From an uncultured Collinsella sp. (GTDB lineage Bacteria; Actinomycetota; Coriobacteriia; Coriobacteriales; Coriobacteriaceae), in assembly GCA_900541175.1 (NCBI GenBank), contig UQIT01000014.1, positions 1 through 50,102 on the forward strand: a stretch of 50,102 nt of DNA, given 5' to 3'. The translations under genes and the position numbers were made by a program. The stretch's first letter is position 1, and each line of letters starts with the position of its first letter. Below are positions 8,166 through 16,110 of the stretch, piece by piece. The notes below the pieces were generated by a model, which had not been told where the DNA came from, ran no database searches, and saw only the letters and a list, made by a program, of their open reading frames with translations.

Positions 8166-9407
8166 TTGATCGCCGCAACCACGCCTAAAAGTAAGTCAAC
8201 CGCCGCCGCGCTCTCCCCTGCGCGCACCAAGCTCTGCCTGGCGCTGCTCGTGCTGTTGGGATTCTCGCTCGGCTGCTCCGAGTTCGTGGTCATCGGCATC
8301 GAAAGTGACTTGGCAACGGAACTCGGCGTATCGCTTGCCACCGCAGGCCAACTTATTAGCGTGTTCGCACTGGTCTACGCTATCGCGACGCCGGTGCTCG
8401 CGCTCAGCACGGGGCGTTTTCGCCGCTACCAGCTGCTCGTGTGCTACAGCATCGTCTTTGTGCTCGGCAACCTGGTCATGGCGTTGGCGCCCAACTTCCA
8501 GGTGCTCTTTATCTCGCGCATTGTCCTGGGCTCCGTCTCGGGCGCACTGCTCGCCGTAGGCGTGACGTACATCCCTGAGCTTCTGTCCCCGCAGCAAACT
8601 TCGCTTGCCATCTCGGTAGTGTACGGTGCGTTTTCCGTGGCGATGGTCTTTGTGACCTCGATTGGCAAATTTGTGGCCGACACGCTCGATTGGCACGTGG
8701 CCATGTACGGCACGCTGGCCTTTGCCGTTTTGATCTGCGGAGCGCTCGTGGCGTTTATGCCGCGCGCCGGGCAAACCGACGAGCCTGCCACCTTTCGCGA
8801 GCAGGCGGGTCTGCTGCGCGAGCCGAGCATCATCACTGGCATGCTCATCTTCTTGTTTGGCGTGGGGTCGGTCTATGTGTTCTACGGCTACGTGACGCCT
8901 TATCTTGAGCAGGTGCTGGGCATGGGCACGGTCGAAGCCAGTACCACGCTTATGGCCTACGGCGTGTTCTGCCTGGTCTCGAACATCCTGGGCGGATGGA
9001 TCGATGCGCGCTTTGGCATGAAGGCGCTGCTTGTGACGTTTGTGCTGCAGGCGGCGGCATTGTTTGGGCTGTTTGCCGTAGGCGCTGCCATGCCGCTCGC
9101 ACTTGTCTTTGTCTTTAGCCTGGCGATGCTCATGTACCTGTTCTCGGTGTCGTGCATCACGCACTTTATGGACGTGGCACGCAGCCGCCACCCCAAGTCG
9201 ATGGTGCTCGCGAGCTCGGTAGAACCCATGGCGTTTAATGTCGGCATTTCGTTTGGCACCGCGGTGGGCGGCGCCGTGGTAAGCGGAGCTGGCATTGCCT
9301 ACGTTGGCGCGGTCGGTGCCGTGTTCTCGCTTGTGGCCTGGGCGCTCACGCTGGTGACGATTAAGTTGGCTCGCTGGGAGCGCAAGCGGGCGAGGGCGCA
9401 GGCGTAG
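8166..9407 (+). CDS. MFS transporter, DHA1-like (AraJ/sugar-efflux type)
   Basis: Predicted 12-TM proton-driven efflux permease of 413 residues. The first helix contains GFSLGCSEFVVIGIESDLATELGVS and is followed by AGQLISVFALVYAIATPVLA, characteristic of the DHA1 family that includes AraJ and sugar-efflux proteins. The loop between TM2 and TM3 has STGRFRR (the motif A region). TTG at 8166 is chosen because GGAG lies 8 bases upstream and the membrane core begins shortly after. The frame stays open for 900 bp upstream, but that stretch is antisense to the gene at 7038-7904 and contains the palindromes, so it is not coding. The phosphatase gene starts 45 bp downstream and is probably co-transcribed. 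Substrate unknown. Confidence 0.88.
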   Translation: MIAATTPKSKSTAAALSPARTKLCLALLVLLGFSLGCSEFVVIGIESDLATELGVSLATAGQLISVFALVYAIATPVLALSTGRFRRYQLLVCYSIVFVLGNLVMALAPNFQVLFISRIVLGSVSGALLAVGVTYIPELLSPQQTSLAISVVYGAFSVAMVFVTSIGKFVADTLDWHVAMYGTLAFAVLICGALVAFMPRAGQTDEPATFREQAGLLREPSIITGMLIFLFGVGSVYVFYGYVTPYLEQVLGMGTVEASTTLMAYGVFCLVSNILGGWIDARFGMKALLVTFVLQAAALFGLFAVGAAMPLALVFVFSLAMLMYLFSVSCITHFMDVARSRHPKSMVLASSVEPMAFNVGISFGTAVGGAVVSGAGIAYVGAVGAVFSLVAWALTLVTIKLARWERKRARAQA

Positions 9408-9452
9408 ATGCGATACTCGAGCTCGATGATGGCGATCGAAAGGAAACCGCAT

Positions 9453-9899
9453 ATGCAACGTGTACTGTTTATCTGCCATGGGAATATCTGCCGCTCGACG
9501 ATGGCTGAGTCGGTGTTTACCGAGCTGGTGCGCCGCGCTGGACGCGAGGCGGAGTTTGTCATTGATTCCGCTGCAACGTCGACCGAGGAGATCGGCAATC
9601 CGCCGCATCGTGGCACCGTTGCCAAGCTGCGTGAAGTCGGGATTCCCGTCGTTGCGCACCGCGCCCGCCAGGTGCGTCGCGCAGAGTATGGTAACTGGGA
9701 CCACATTGTCTATATGGATGCCGAGAACGCGCGAGGTCTGCGTCGCATTTTTGGCAGCGACCCCGATGGCAAGATCTCGCGCCTGCTCGATTGGACCGAT
9801 CGCCCCGGCGACGTGGCCGATCCCTGGTACACCGGCAACTTCGATGCCACCTACCGCGATGTGCTCGCCGGCTGCACGGCCATGCTCGAGCAGTTATAG
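9453..9899 (+). CDS. Low-molecular-weight protein-tyrosine phosphatase
   Basis: Cytoplasmic LMW-PTP that removes phosphate from protein tyrosine or, in some members, arginine. The 148 residues start MQRVLFICHGNICRS, placing the P-loop CX5R(S) at Cys8-Arg14, and end with the general-acid motif DPWYTG (Asp at about 123). Both catalytic elements are intact. The ATG at 9453 has AAAGGA nine bases upstream; an earlier in-frame ATG directly after the MFS stop would add 15 residues outside the fold. No tyrosine kinase or capsule gene is nearby, so its substrates here are unknown. A hairpin (9945-10008) terminates the unit and separates it from the convergent gene. Confidence 0.95.
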   Translation: MQRVLFICHGNICRSTMAESVFTELVRRAGREAEFVIDSAATSTEEIGNPPHRGTVAKLREVGIPVVAHRARQVRRAEYGNWDHIVYMDAENARGLRRIFGSDPDGKISRLLDWTDRPGDVADPWYTGNFDATYRDVLAGCTAMLEQL

Positions 9900-9944
9900 G
9901 CAAGCGAGCACGCGGACGCACGTGCCACGCCATCGGCATAAAAC

Positions 9945-10008
9945 GAGCGTGGATGATCTCCCACTTTGAGCGTTCAAGCGCGCTCTAAACGGGAGAAAAT
10001 CCACGCTC
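9945..10008. terminator. Bidirectional hairpin between convergent genes
   Basis: Ten-base stem GAGCGTGGAT (9945-9954) with ATCCACGCTC (9999-10008) plus an inner CTCCC/GGGAG stem (9958-9962 with 9991-9995). It lies between the phosphatase (plus) and the Cys-rich protein (minus) stops, so it probably serves both. Confidence 0.6.
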
Positions 10009-10010
10009 AA

Positions 10011-10340
10011 CTACTCGTCGACGATCTCGGCAAGCCAGACGTTCAGCGTATCGACCTCGGGGCAGCAGAACTTTGCCGTGCCGGGCTCGTTGCCAGGCAC
10101 GGTTCCGCCATAGCGCAGGATATCGATATAGGGAAAGCCCACATGGCAGGCCATAGCGCACATCTTGCCGCGGTCTCGGTCGAAGTCAAAGACGTCGCCC
10201 GGCTTGTGACCATGGTGGCAGCGGCACGCACCCAGCTGGTCCACGCAGCTCACGCGGATACGCGGACGCTTGCCACGCGGCGCGCCGAGCGGCTTGTTCT
10301 CGCCCGCAGGCTTGACGCCGCCCTCATCAGCATTACTCAT
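10011..10340 (-). CDS. Small Cys-rich TIGR04076-family protein
   Basis: A 109-residue protein with the arrangement of the TIGR04076 family: beta-strand with Cys, then GACRCHHGHKPGDVFDFD, then CAMACHVGFPYIDILRYGG, then FCCPEVDTLNVWL. Several Cys and His residues are spaced as if to bind a metal or cofactor. The family has no established function. The N-terminal 25 residues are a variable basic tail. The start overlaps the 3' end of the pyridoxal-kinase gene by 8 bp, so translation is coupled. A TTG two codons earlier is an alternative start. Confidence 0.8.
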   Translation of the reverse strand: MSNADEGGVKPAGENKPLGAPRGKRPRIRVSCVDQLGACRCHHGHKPGDVFDFDRDRGKMCAMACHVGFPYIDILRYGGTVPGNEPGTAKFCCPEVDTLNVWLAEIVDE

Positions 10341-11157
10341 GGTCAATCACATCCAGGCAGGCCTCGATGGGAAGGCCGGCGGACTTATCCTCCTGGTCGG
10401 CATTGCGCTCGATAAGCTCCGCTACCACGCGCATGGCATCGCTCGTCGCACGCTGCAGGCTCCAACCGGCCATAACGCGGCCGACGAGCACCGCCGAGAA
10501 CGTGTCGCCCGTGCCCGGGAAATAGACCGGAATGAGCTCAAAGGGAATCGTGAAGTACTCCCCCGCCACATGGTCGTAACCGATAACCGCGTTCGTGCCA
10601 TTGACCACGGCGCTCGTAATGACCACCGACTTGGCACCCAGCTCGCGCACAGCGTCCACAAGGGCGCGGGCCTCATCGGGCGTGATCTGCTCTGCAATAG
10701 GCGTATCGGCGAGCAGACAGGCCTCGGTGTAGTTGGGCACCGCGTAGTCTGCGCACTCCAGCAGGTGCCGCATAAGGCCAATCGTGGACTCGGGCACACC
10801 GGCATAGAGCTTGCCGTTGTCGCCCATGATGGGATCGACGAACACCTTGGTGCCCTTTTGCGCGCGGCGGTGGCAAAAGTCCGAGATGATGCGCGTCTCT
10901 TCCTCGGTCACGATAAAGCCGGTCGAGATGGCGTCGAACTCAAAGCCGAGCTCCTCCCAAATGGCAAGACTCTGACGCACGTACTCCGTGGTGTCGTGGA
11001 TGTAGAACTTGGGGTAGTTGAGCGTATCGGAAACAAGGGCCGTCGGCAGGTTGTGGATGCGATAGCCCATATGCGACAGCACCGGCAGCATGGCGGAAAG
11101 CGCGACCTTGCCGTAGCCGCACATATCGTTGATCAACAGCAGCTGAGTGTTCTTCAT
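10333..11157 (-). CDS. Pyridoxal/pyridoxamine kinase (PfkB superfamily)
   Basis: Predicted cytoplasmic kinase that phosphorylates pyridoxal, pyridoxine or pyridoxamine with ATP in vitamin B6 salvage. The 274 residues open with LLLINDMCGYGKVALSAMLPVLSHMG, the usual start of PdxY-like kinases. The centre carries VFVDPIMGDNGKLY, and the C-terminal anion-hole signature is GTGDTFSAVL with the catalytic base Asp218. AGGGGG precedes the ATG at 11157. Next in the operon is a TIGR04076 protein that overlaps its end. No PLP synthase genes are in the window, so the strain may rely on salvage, but that is inference from 50 kb only. Confidence 0.92.
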   Translation of the reverse strand: MKNTQLLLINDMCGYGKVALSAMLPVLSHMGYRIHNLPTALVSDTLNYPKFYIHDTTEYVRQSLAIWEELGFEFDAISTGFIVTEEETRIISDFCHRRAQKGTKVFVDPIMGDNGKLYAGVPESTIGLMRHLLECADYAVPNYTEACLLADTPIAEQITPDEARALVDAVRELGAKSVVITSAVVNGTNAVIGYDHVAGEYFTIPFELIPVYFPGTGDTFSAVLVGRVMAGWSLQRATSDAMRVVAELIERNADQEDKSAGLPIEACLDVIDHE

Positions 11158-11285
11158 GAGAGTCCCCCTTGGGTCGGGCGCGGCGCGGCAGCGCCACAGT
11201 GCGACTAAGTGTAGCGCAGGGAACGTTACGAGCGAAGTCGGGCAGCGTGAAGGGCAAATTGTTGCGGAAAGGTTACGGGAAGGAA

Positions 11286-11345
11286 GTTAGTCGTTGGGGA
11301 CGTTCTTAAATGACTAGTCAAACAAGAACGTCCCCAACGACTAAC
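11286..11345. repeat. Perfect 22-bp inverted repeat (TTGGGGACGTTCTT family)
   Basis: Arms at 11286-11307 and 11324-11345 are perfectly complementary. The 16-nt loop contains the palindrome TGACTAGTCA. Partial relatives follow at once (CCAACGACTATC at 11346-11357, AGTGTCCCCAAG at 11368-11379, GGAACGTCCCTAA at 11392-11404), and ATTGGGGACGT occurs at 5872-5882. The 547-bp region 11158-11704 holds no gene; it contains this repeat, the element at 11442, a hairpin and the marR promoter. Confidence 0.8.
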
Positions 11346-11441
11346 CCAACGACTATCAGCGCAAGGAGTGTCCCCAAGTGCCGGCACATAAGGAACGTCC
11401 CTAATTGCCACCTAAGTGCCAAAACGACTGGTCGGGCAACA

Positions 11442-11578
11442 CCGATGTTTTGGCGAAGTCAGCGAAAACCCGCCAGAGCGAGCAAGGTGCCTTGAAACGA
11501 GGCGGCATTGACCTTCTGGTCATGCCGCCGAAGTTGAAAGGCAGATTGCCGCTCTGGCGGGTTTGCAGCGTCGAGCCG
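11442..11578. repeat. Nested-hairpin dispersed element, copy 2
   Basis: Same order of parts as 5881-6016. It begins CGATGTTTTGGC, has a perfect outer 15-bp stem (11466-11480 with 11550-11564), and an inner stem of about 12 bp with one bulge (11501-11513 with 11518-11529). The outer stem differs from copy 1 by paired changes. The inner hairpin is in the opposite sense (GGCATTGACC first). Confidence 0.7.
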
Positions 11579-11605
11579 TTACGCGGTTTGGTAAAACCGC
11601 GTAAC
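11578..11605. repeat. Perfect 12-bp hairpin upstream of marR
   Basis: GTTACGCGGTTT (11578-11589) and AAACCGCGTAAC (11594-11605) with a GGTA loop. It closes the repeat at 11442 and stands 16 bp before the -35 box of the marR operon, so it may insulate that promoter. Confidence 0.65.
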
Positions 11606-11620
11606 CACTAGTTTGGTACC

Positions 11621-11649
11621 TTGACATTCATTTCTCATGCTCCTAGATT
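11621..11649 (+). promoter_or_regulatory. Promoter of the marR-ABC exporter operon
   Basis: Perfect -35 TTGACA (11621-11626), 17-bp spacer, -10 TAGATT (11644-11649). It is the best sigma-70-type promoter in the window and lies 55 bp upstream of the marR start. Confidence 0.72.
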
Positions 11650-11650
11650 G

Positions 11651-11680
11651 GTTAGGCACAAAACAATTCCACTACCTAAC
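11651..11680 (+). promoter_or_regulatory. Candidate MarR operator
   Basis: Inverted repeat GTTAGG (11651-11656) and CCTAAC (11675-11680) directly after the -10 box, covering the likely transcription start and leader. Autoregulation by the MarR protein encoded next is inferred from position. Confidence 0.5.
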
Positions 11681-11704
11681 TAAAGAAAGGAGCAACACTA
11701 ATTC

Positions 11705-12211
11705 ATGTGCGATGAACCTCTTAACCTTTGTTCGCACGAGCCCGGCGGCGACCCGTCACAGCCGGCGGATGCACCCGAAGCGGTTAGCTCAGAAGACAAG
11801 CTTGCCAAGCGCATCCTCAATGGCCTGGGCTTTTGCGGCCATTACATGCATTTTCATGGCGGAGGCGTATCCGGCAAGGCGCCCATCATCTGCCTGCTGG
11901 CCAAGCAGCCCGGCGGCGAGATGTCGCAGCAGGAACTCGGCATGCACTTTGACCTCAAGCCGGGGTCACTTTCCGAGATCTTGTCCAAGCTCGAGGTCAA
12001 CGGCCTCATTGAGCGCAGCCGTAACCCCAAGGATCGACGGCAACTCACCATTCGCCTGACCGAAACCGGCCGGGAAAACGCCCGTATCGACCAGGCCGCC
12101 CGCATTCGCTTTAGAGAGCAGGCCTTTAGCGCCCTCACCCACGACGAGCGCGAGCAGCTCGCCGAAATGCTCGAGAAAATCCGCAAAACTTGGGAGGAAT
12201 TGGATGATTAA
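11705..12211 (+). CDS. MarR-family transcriptional regulator
   Basis: Winged-helix repressor of 168 residues. A Ser/Pro/Asp-rich tail of about 30 residues precedes the fold. The helix-turn-helix is around SQQELGMHFDLKPGSLSEILSKLEVNGLIER and the wing around NPKDRRQLTIRLTETGRE, both standard for MarR. AAAGGAG lies 12 bases upstream of the ATG, a somewhat long spacing. The last 8 bp overlap the first ABC-exporter gene, so the three genes form one coupled operon. By analogy with MarR-ABC pairs such as those controlling heterodimeric multidrug exporters, it probably represses the operon until a toxic ligand binds. The inverted repeat at 11651-11680 is the likely site. Confidence 0.92.
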   Translation: MCDEPLNLCSHEPGGDPSQPADAPEAVSSEDKLAKRILNGLGFCGHYMHFHGGGVSGKAPIICLLAKQPGGEMSQQELGMHFDLKPGSLSEILSKLEVNGLIERSRNPKDRRQLTIRLTETGRENARIDQAARIRFREQAFSALTHDEREQLAEMLEKIRKTWEELDD

Positions 12212-14018
12212 AACCCTCATGGGCAGCATCCGCGACTATATGAAAGTCACCGTTGCCACGCCGTTGCTCGTACTTGGCGAGGTGCTCTGCGAGATGCTGA
12301 TTCCATTTATCACCGCCAACCTGATCGACGCCATCAAAGACGGCGCCACCGTAGCCGAGATGCTTCCCACCGCAAGCTTTTTGGTGCTCATCGCGCTGAC
12401 ATCGCTTGCTTTTGGCGCCGCTGCCGGCGTCACCTGCAGCCATGCGAGCTGCGGCTTCGCCAAGAACCTGCGTCACGACCTGTTCTACAAGATCCAGACG
12501 TTCAGCTTTGCCAACATCGATGAGTTCTCGAGCTCCTCGCTCGTCACGCGCCTGACCACCGACATCAACAACGTGCAGCAGGCCTTTATGATGATCATCC
12601 GCATCGCCGTGCGCGCGCCGCTGGTATTGATCTTCGCCTTTACTATGGCGTTTATCATGGGCGGCAGCGTTGCCATGGTCTACCTGATCATCATTCCGCT
12701 GCTGGGCTTTGGACTGTTCTTTATCATCTTTAAGGTGCGCCCCATCTTCTCGCGTGTGTTCCACAAGTACGACGCCCTTAACGAGTCCGTCGAGGAAAAC
12801 GTCACCGGCATGCGCGTGGTCAAGAGCTATGTGCGCGAAGACTTTGAGAAGGAGAAGTTCGCGACCGCCGCACGCGACGTCCAGATGGACTTCACCCGCG
12901 CCGAAAAGCTGCTCGCCTTTAACAACCCCATGATGAACATCTGCGTCAACGGCGCGTTTGTCGTCATCATCTACCTGGGCTCCAAGCTCATCATCACAAG
13001 CCAGGGAACGCTGTTCGACGTGGGCCAGCTCTCCTCGATCTTTACCTATGGCTTCCAGATCCTCATGAGCCTGATGCAGCTGTCGATGATTTTTGTCATG
13101 GTGACCATGGCCGACGAATCGGCGCACCGCATCACCGAGGTGCTGGCCGCCGAGCCCACGATCGCCAATCCCGCCGAGCCCGTGCTCGAGGTTGCCGACG
13201 GCTCCATCGACTTTGACCACGTGAGCTTTAAGTATTCCGCGCATGCAAAGCGCCAGGCGCTCGACGATATCGACCTGCACATTAAGAGCGGCGAGACCAT
13301 CGGCATCATCGGCGGCACCGGCTCGGCCAAGTCCACGCTTGTAAACCTCATCGCCCGTCTGTACGACACCACCGAGGGTACCGTGCGCGTGGGCGGCGTG
13401 GATGTGCGCGACTACGACTTGGACGCCCTGCGCCACCAGGTGGCCATGGTGCTGCAGAAAAACGTGCTGTTTAGCGGCACGATTGCCGAGAACCTGCGTT
13501 GGGGCGACCCGAACGCCACCGACGAGGAAGTCCGCGAGGCGGCACATCTGGCCTGCGCCGACGAGTTTGTCGACGGCTTCCCCAAGGGCTATGACACCTG
13601 GATCGAACAGGGCGGCTCCAATGTCTCCGGCGGTCAGAAGCAGCGTCTGTGCATTGCGCGTGCCCTGCTGCGTCGCCCCAAGATCTTGATCCTGGACGAC
13701 TCCACCAGCGCCGTCGACACCAAGACCGACGCCAAGATCCGCGCGGGGCTGGCAAGCTATCTGCCCAACACGACCAAGCTCATCATCGCCCAGCGCATCA
13801 GCTCCGTGCAGGACGCCGATCGCATCATCGTCATGGAGGGTGGCCGCATCGCGCAGATCGGCAACCACGATGAGCTGCTTAAGACGAGCGAGATCTACCG
13901 CGAGACCTTTACCTCGCAAAGCAAGATGTCTGCCGAGGGCGAAGGGGCCGTCGAGGCCGACACCGAAGCATCTGCAACGCAAGCTCAGACCCAGGAAGGA
14001 GGCGAGGCACATGAGTAA
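12204..14018 (+). CDS. Heterodimeric ABC exporter subunit 1 (degenerate-site half)
   Basis: Membrane exporter half with an N-terminal six-helix domain (about residues 15-310) and a C-terminal ATPase domain, 604 residues in all. Walker A is GGTGSAKST (about 368-376), with Ala in place of the usual Gly before Lys, as often seen in this family. The signature is NVSGGQKQRLCIARAL. Walker B is ILILDDSTSAVD, with Asp where the catalytic Glu normally stands. That Asp marks the non-canonical ATP site of heterodimeric exporters such as BmrCD, LmrCD and TM287/288. The C-terminal 35 residues are a charged tail. The ATG overlaps marR by 8 bp and the stop overlaps the partner gene by 8 bp. A multidrug or peptide export role is inferred from family and regulator. 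Confidence 0.93.
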   Translation: MIKTLMGSIRDYMKVTVATPLLVLGEVLCEMLIPFITANLIDAIKDGATVAEMLPTASFLVLIALTSLAFGAAAGVTCSHASCGFAKNLRHDLFYKIQTFSFANIDEFSSSSLVTRLTTDINNVQQAFMMIIRIAVRAPLVLIFAFTMAFIMGGSVAMVYLIIIPLLGFGLFFIIFKVRPIFSRVFHKYDALNESVEENVTGMRVVKSYVREDFEKEKFATAARDVQMDFTRAEKLLAFNNPMMNICVNGAFVVIIYLGSKLIITSQGTLFDVGQLSSIFTYGFQILMSLMQLSMIFVMVTMADESAHRITEVLAAEPTIANPAEPVLEVADGSIDFDHVSFKYSAHAKRQALDDIDLHIKSGETIGIIGGTGSAKSTLVNLIARLYDTTEGTVRVGGVDVRDYDLDALRHQVAMVLQKNVLFSGTIAENLRWGDPNATDEEVREAAHLACADEFVDGFPKGYDTWIEQGGSNVSGGQKQRLCIARALLRRPKILILDDSTSAVDTKTDAKIRAGLASYLPNTTKLIIAQRISSVQDADRIIVMEGGRIAQIGNHDELLKTSEIYRETFTSQSKMSAEGEGAVEADTEASATQAQTQEGGEAHE

Positions 14019-15930
14019 GGCAACGACCGCCGAGCGCGCGCTCAACCGCAAGGGCGGCACCATGTCGCGCCTCATCAAGACGCTCTTTGGCTTCTACCCC
14101 GTGCTTTTGCCCCTCGTCGTCGTCGGCGTGGTGCTCTGCGCCATCATCAACTCCATCGGCGCGACCTTCCTTCAGAGCGCCCTGCAGATTATTAGCGAGT
14201 CGTGGCAGTCGGGCGATTGGACGACCGCGCAGCCCAAAATTCTGAAGCTCGTGACCACCCTCGCCTGCATCTACGGCGTCGGCATCCTGTCCTCACTCTT
14301 CTGGAACCGCGCCATGGCCATCGTTACGCAGGGCTCGCTCGAGAAGCTGCGCGAGAAGATGTTCAACCGCATGCAGGACCTGCCGATTCGCTACTTCGAC
14401 ACGCACCAGCGCGGCGACATCATGAGCCACTACACCAACGACATCGACACGCTGCGCCAGATGATCAGCCAGTCGCTGCCCAACCTGCTCATGACGACCA
14501 TCGTCATCGTCACGGTGTTCTTTATCATGCTGTACTACAGCGTGTGGATGTGCCTGGTCATTGTGGCCGGCGTCGCCTTTATGACCTTTATGACCAAGCT
14601 GCTCGGCTCCAACTCCGCGCGCTTCTTCATTGCGCAGCAGACCGAACTCGGCGTGGTTGAGGGCCATATCGAGGAAGTCATGAACGGCCAGAAGGTCGTC
14701 AAGGCATTCTGCCACGAGTCTGCCGCCGAAGCCGATTTTGACGAGCGCAACGAAAAGCTCTTCGAGGTCTCGCAGAAGGCCAACATGTACGCCAACATCC
14801 TCATGCCCATCCTTATGAACCTGGGAAACCTGCTCTACGTGTTGGTCGCACTGGCAGGCGGCATTTTCCTGGCGCTGGGCGTGCCCAACCTGAGCATCTC
14901 GGGCATGGCACTGTCCATCGCCGTCGTGGTGCCGTTCCTCAACATGACCAAGCAGTTCTGCGGACAGATCGGCCAGATCTCGCAGCAGATCAACGCCGTG
15001 GTCATGGGCCTCGCCGGCGCCGACCGTATCTTTGAGCTCATCGACGAGGAGCCCGAAGCCGACGAAGGCTATGTGACGCTCGTCAACGCTCAGGTGAACC
15101 CCGACACCTGGCAGCTCGAGGAGGCCGACCACCACACCGGCATGTGGGCGTGGAAACATCCGCACCGCGCAACCGGCGAGATCGAGTACGTGCCGCTGCG
15201 CGGCGACCTGGTCATGGACAACGTGGACTTTGGCTACACGCCCGACCACGAGGTGCTGCACGGCGTGTCCGTGTACGCCAAGCCGGGTCAGAAGGTCGCG
15301 TTTGTCGGCGCCACCGGTGCCGGTAAGACGACCATCACCAACCTCATCAACCGCTTCTACGACATCGCCGACGGCAAGATCCGCTACGACGGCATCAACG
15401 TCAACAAGATCCGCAAGGCCGACCTGCGCCGCTCGCTGGGCGTCGTGCTACAGGACGTGAACCTGTTCACCGGCACTGTGATGGATAACATCCGCTACGG
15501 CAACCTGGACGCTACCGACGAGGAGTGCATCGCGGCGGCCAAGCTCGCGGGCGCGGACGACTTTATCACCCGCCTGCCCGACGGCTACGACACGATGCTC
15601 ACCGGCAACGGCGCACAGCTGTCGCAGGGCCAGCGCCAGCTGATCTCGATCGCACGCGCCGCCGTCGCCGATCCGCCGGCGATGATTCTGGACGAGGCCA
15701 CGTCGAGCATTGACACCCGCACCGAGGCCATCGTGCAGGCGGGCATGGACAAGCTCATGGAGGGCCGCACGACGTTTGTCATCGCGCACCGCCTGTCCAC
15801 CGTGCGCAACTCCGACGCAATCATCTGTCTGGACCACGGCCGCATCATCGAGCGCGGCAACCACGACGAGCTGATCGCCAAGCGCGGATATTACTACCAG
15901 CTGTACACCGGAGCGTTTGAGCTGGAGTAG
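14011..15930 (+). CDS. Heterodimeric ABC exporter subunit 2 (catalytic-site half)
   Basis: Partner of the preceding gene, 639 residues. A six-helix domain is followed by an insertion of about 50 residues between membrane domain and ATPase (about 350-400, rich in Trp and charged residues: GMWAWKHPHR), which is typical of this exporter subfamily. The ATPase has a full Walker A GATGAGKTT (about 432-440), signature LSQGQRQLISIARA and Walker B MILDEATSSIDTRTE with the catalytic Glu, so it carries the active Walker B/Glu. The ATG at 14011 follows AAGGAGG. An open frame extends about 170 bp further upstream inside subunit 1 but has no ribosome site. A strong terminator (16055-16089) ends the operon. 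Confidence 0.94.
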   Translation: MSKATTAERALNRKGGTMSRLIKTLFGFYPVLLPLVVVGVVLCAIINSIGATFLQSALQIISESWQSGDWTTAQPKILKLVTTLACIYGVGILSSLFWNRAMAIVTQGSLEKLREKMFNRMQDLPIRYFDTHQRGDIMSHYTNDIDTLRQMISQSLPNLLMTTIVIVTVFFIMLYYSVWMCLVIVAGVAFMTFMTKLLGSNSARFFIAQQTELGVVEGHIEEVMNGQKVVKAFCHESAAEADFDERNEKLFEVSQKANMYANILMPILMNLGNLLYVLVALAGGIFLALGVPNLSISGMALSIAVVVPFLNMTKQFCGQIGQISQQINAVVMGLAGADRIFELIDEEPEADEGYVTLVNAQVNPDTWQLEEADHHTGMWAWKHPHRATGEIEYVPLRGDLVMDNVDFGYTPDHEVLHGVSVYAKPGQKVAFVGATGAGKTTITNLINRFYDIADGKIRYDGINVNKIRKADLRRSLGVVLQDVNLFTGTVMDNIRYGNLDATDEECIAAAKLAGADDFITRLPDGYDTMLTGNGAQLSQGQRQLISIARAAVADPPAMILDEATSSIDTRTEAIVQAGMDKLMEGRTTFVIAHRLSTVRNSDAIICLDHGRIIERGNHDELIAKRGYYYQLYTGAFELE

Positions 15931-15941
15931 CTCGGCCCGCC

Positions 15942-16023
15942 GAGATGGCCGATTTGCCGCTCATTCGTCGGGCATGACTCTAAGGTCAATGCCCTCCTCT
16001 TTCGGGGCAAATCGACTCATCTC
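15942..16023. repeat. Triple nested hairpin sharing the GGCATGAC core
   Basis: Three nested stems: GAGATG/CATCTC (15942-15947 with 16018-16023), CGATTTGCC/GGCAAATCG (15950-15958 with 16006-16014), and GGGCATGAC with GTCAATGCCC (15970-15978 with 15985-15994). The inner hairpin matches those of the elements at 5881 and 11442, while the outer stems are different. Confidence 0.65.
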
Positions 16024-16054
16024 AGCGACCCAAACACAATGCGCCGCAACGAAT

Positions 16055-16089
16055 AAGGCCTCCGCAGCCACACGAGCTGCGGAGGCCTT
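16055..16089. terminator. Bidirectional terminator between ABC exporter and GGDEF genes
   Basis: Perfect 13-bp stem (16055-16067 with 16077-16089, 9-nt loop) starting AAGGCCTCCGCAG, followed by TTTCT on the plus strand. It stands between convergent stops at 15930 and 16111. Confidence 0.85.
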
Positions 16090-16110
16090 TCTATGCCCTT
16101 TGTCACAGGC

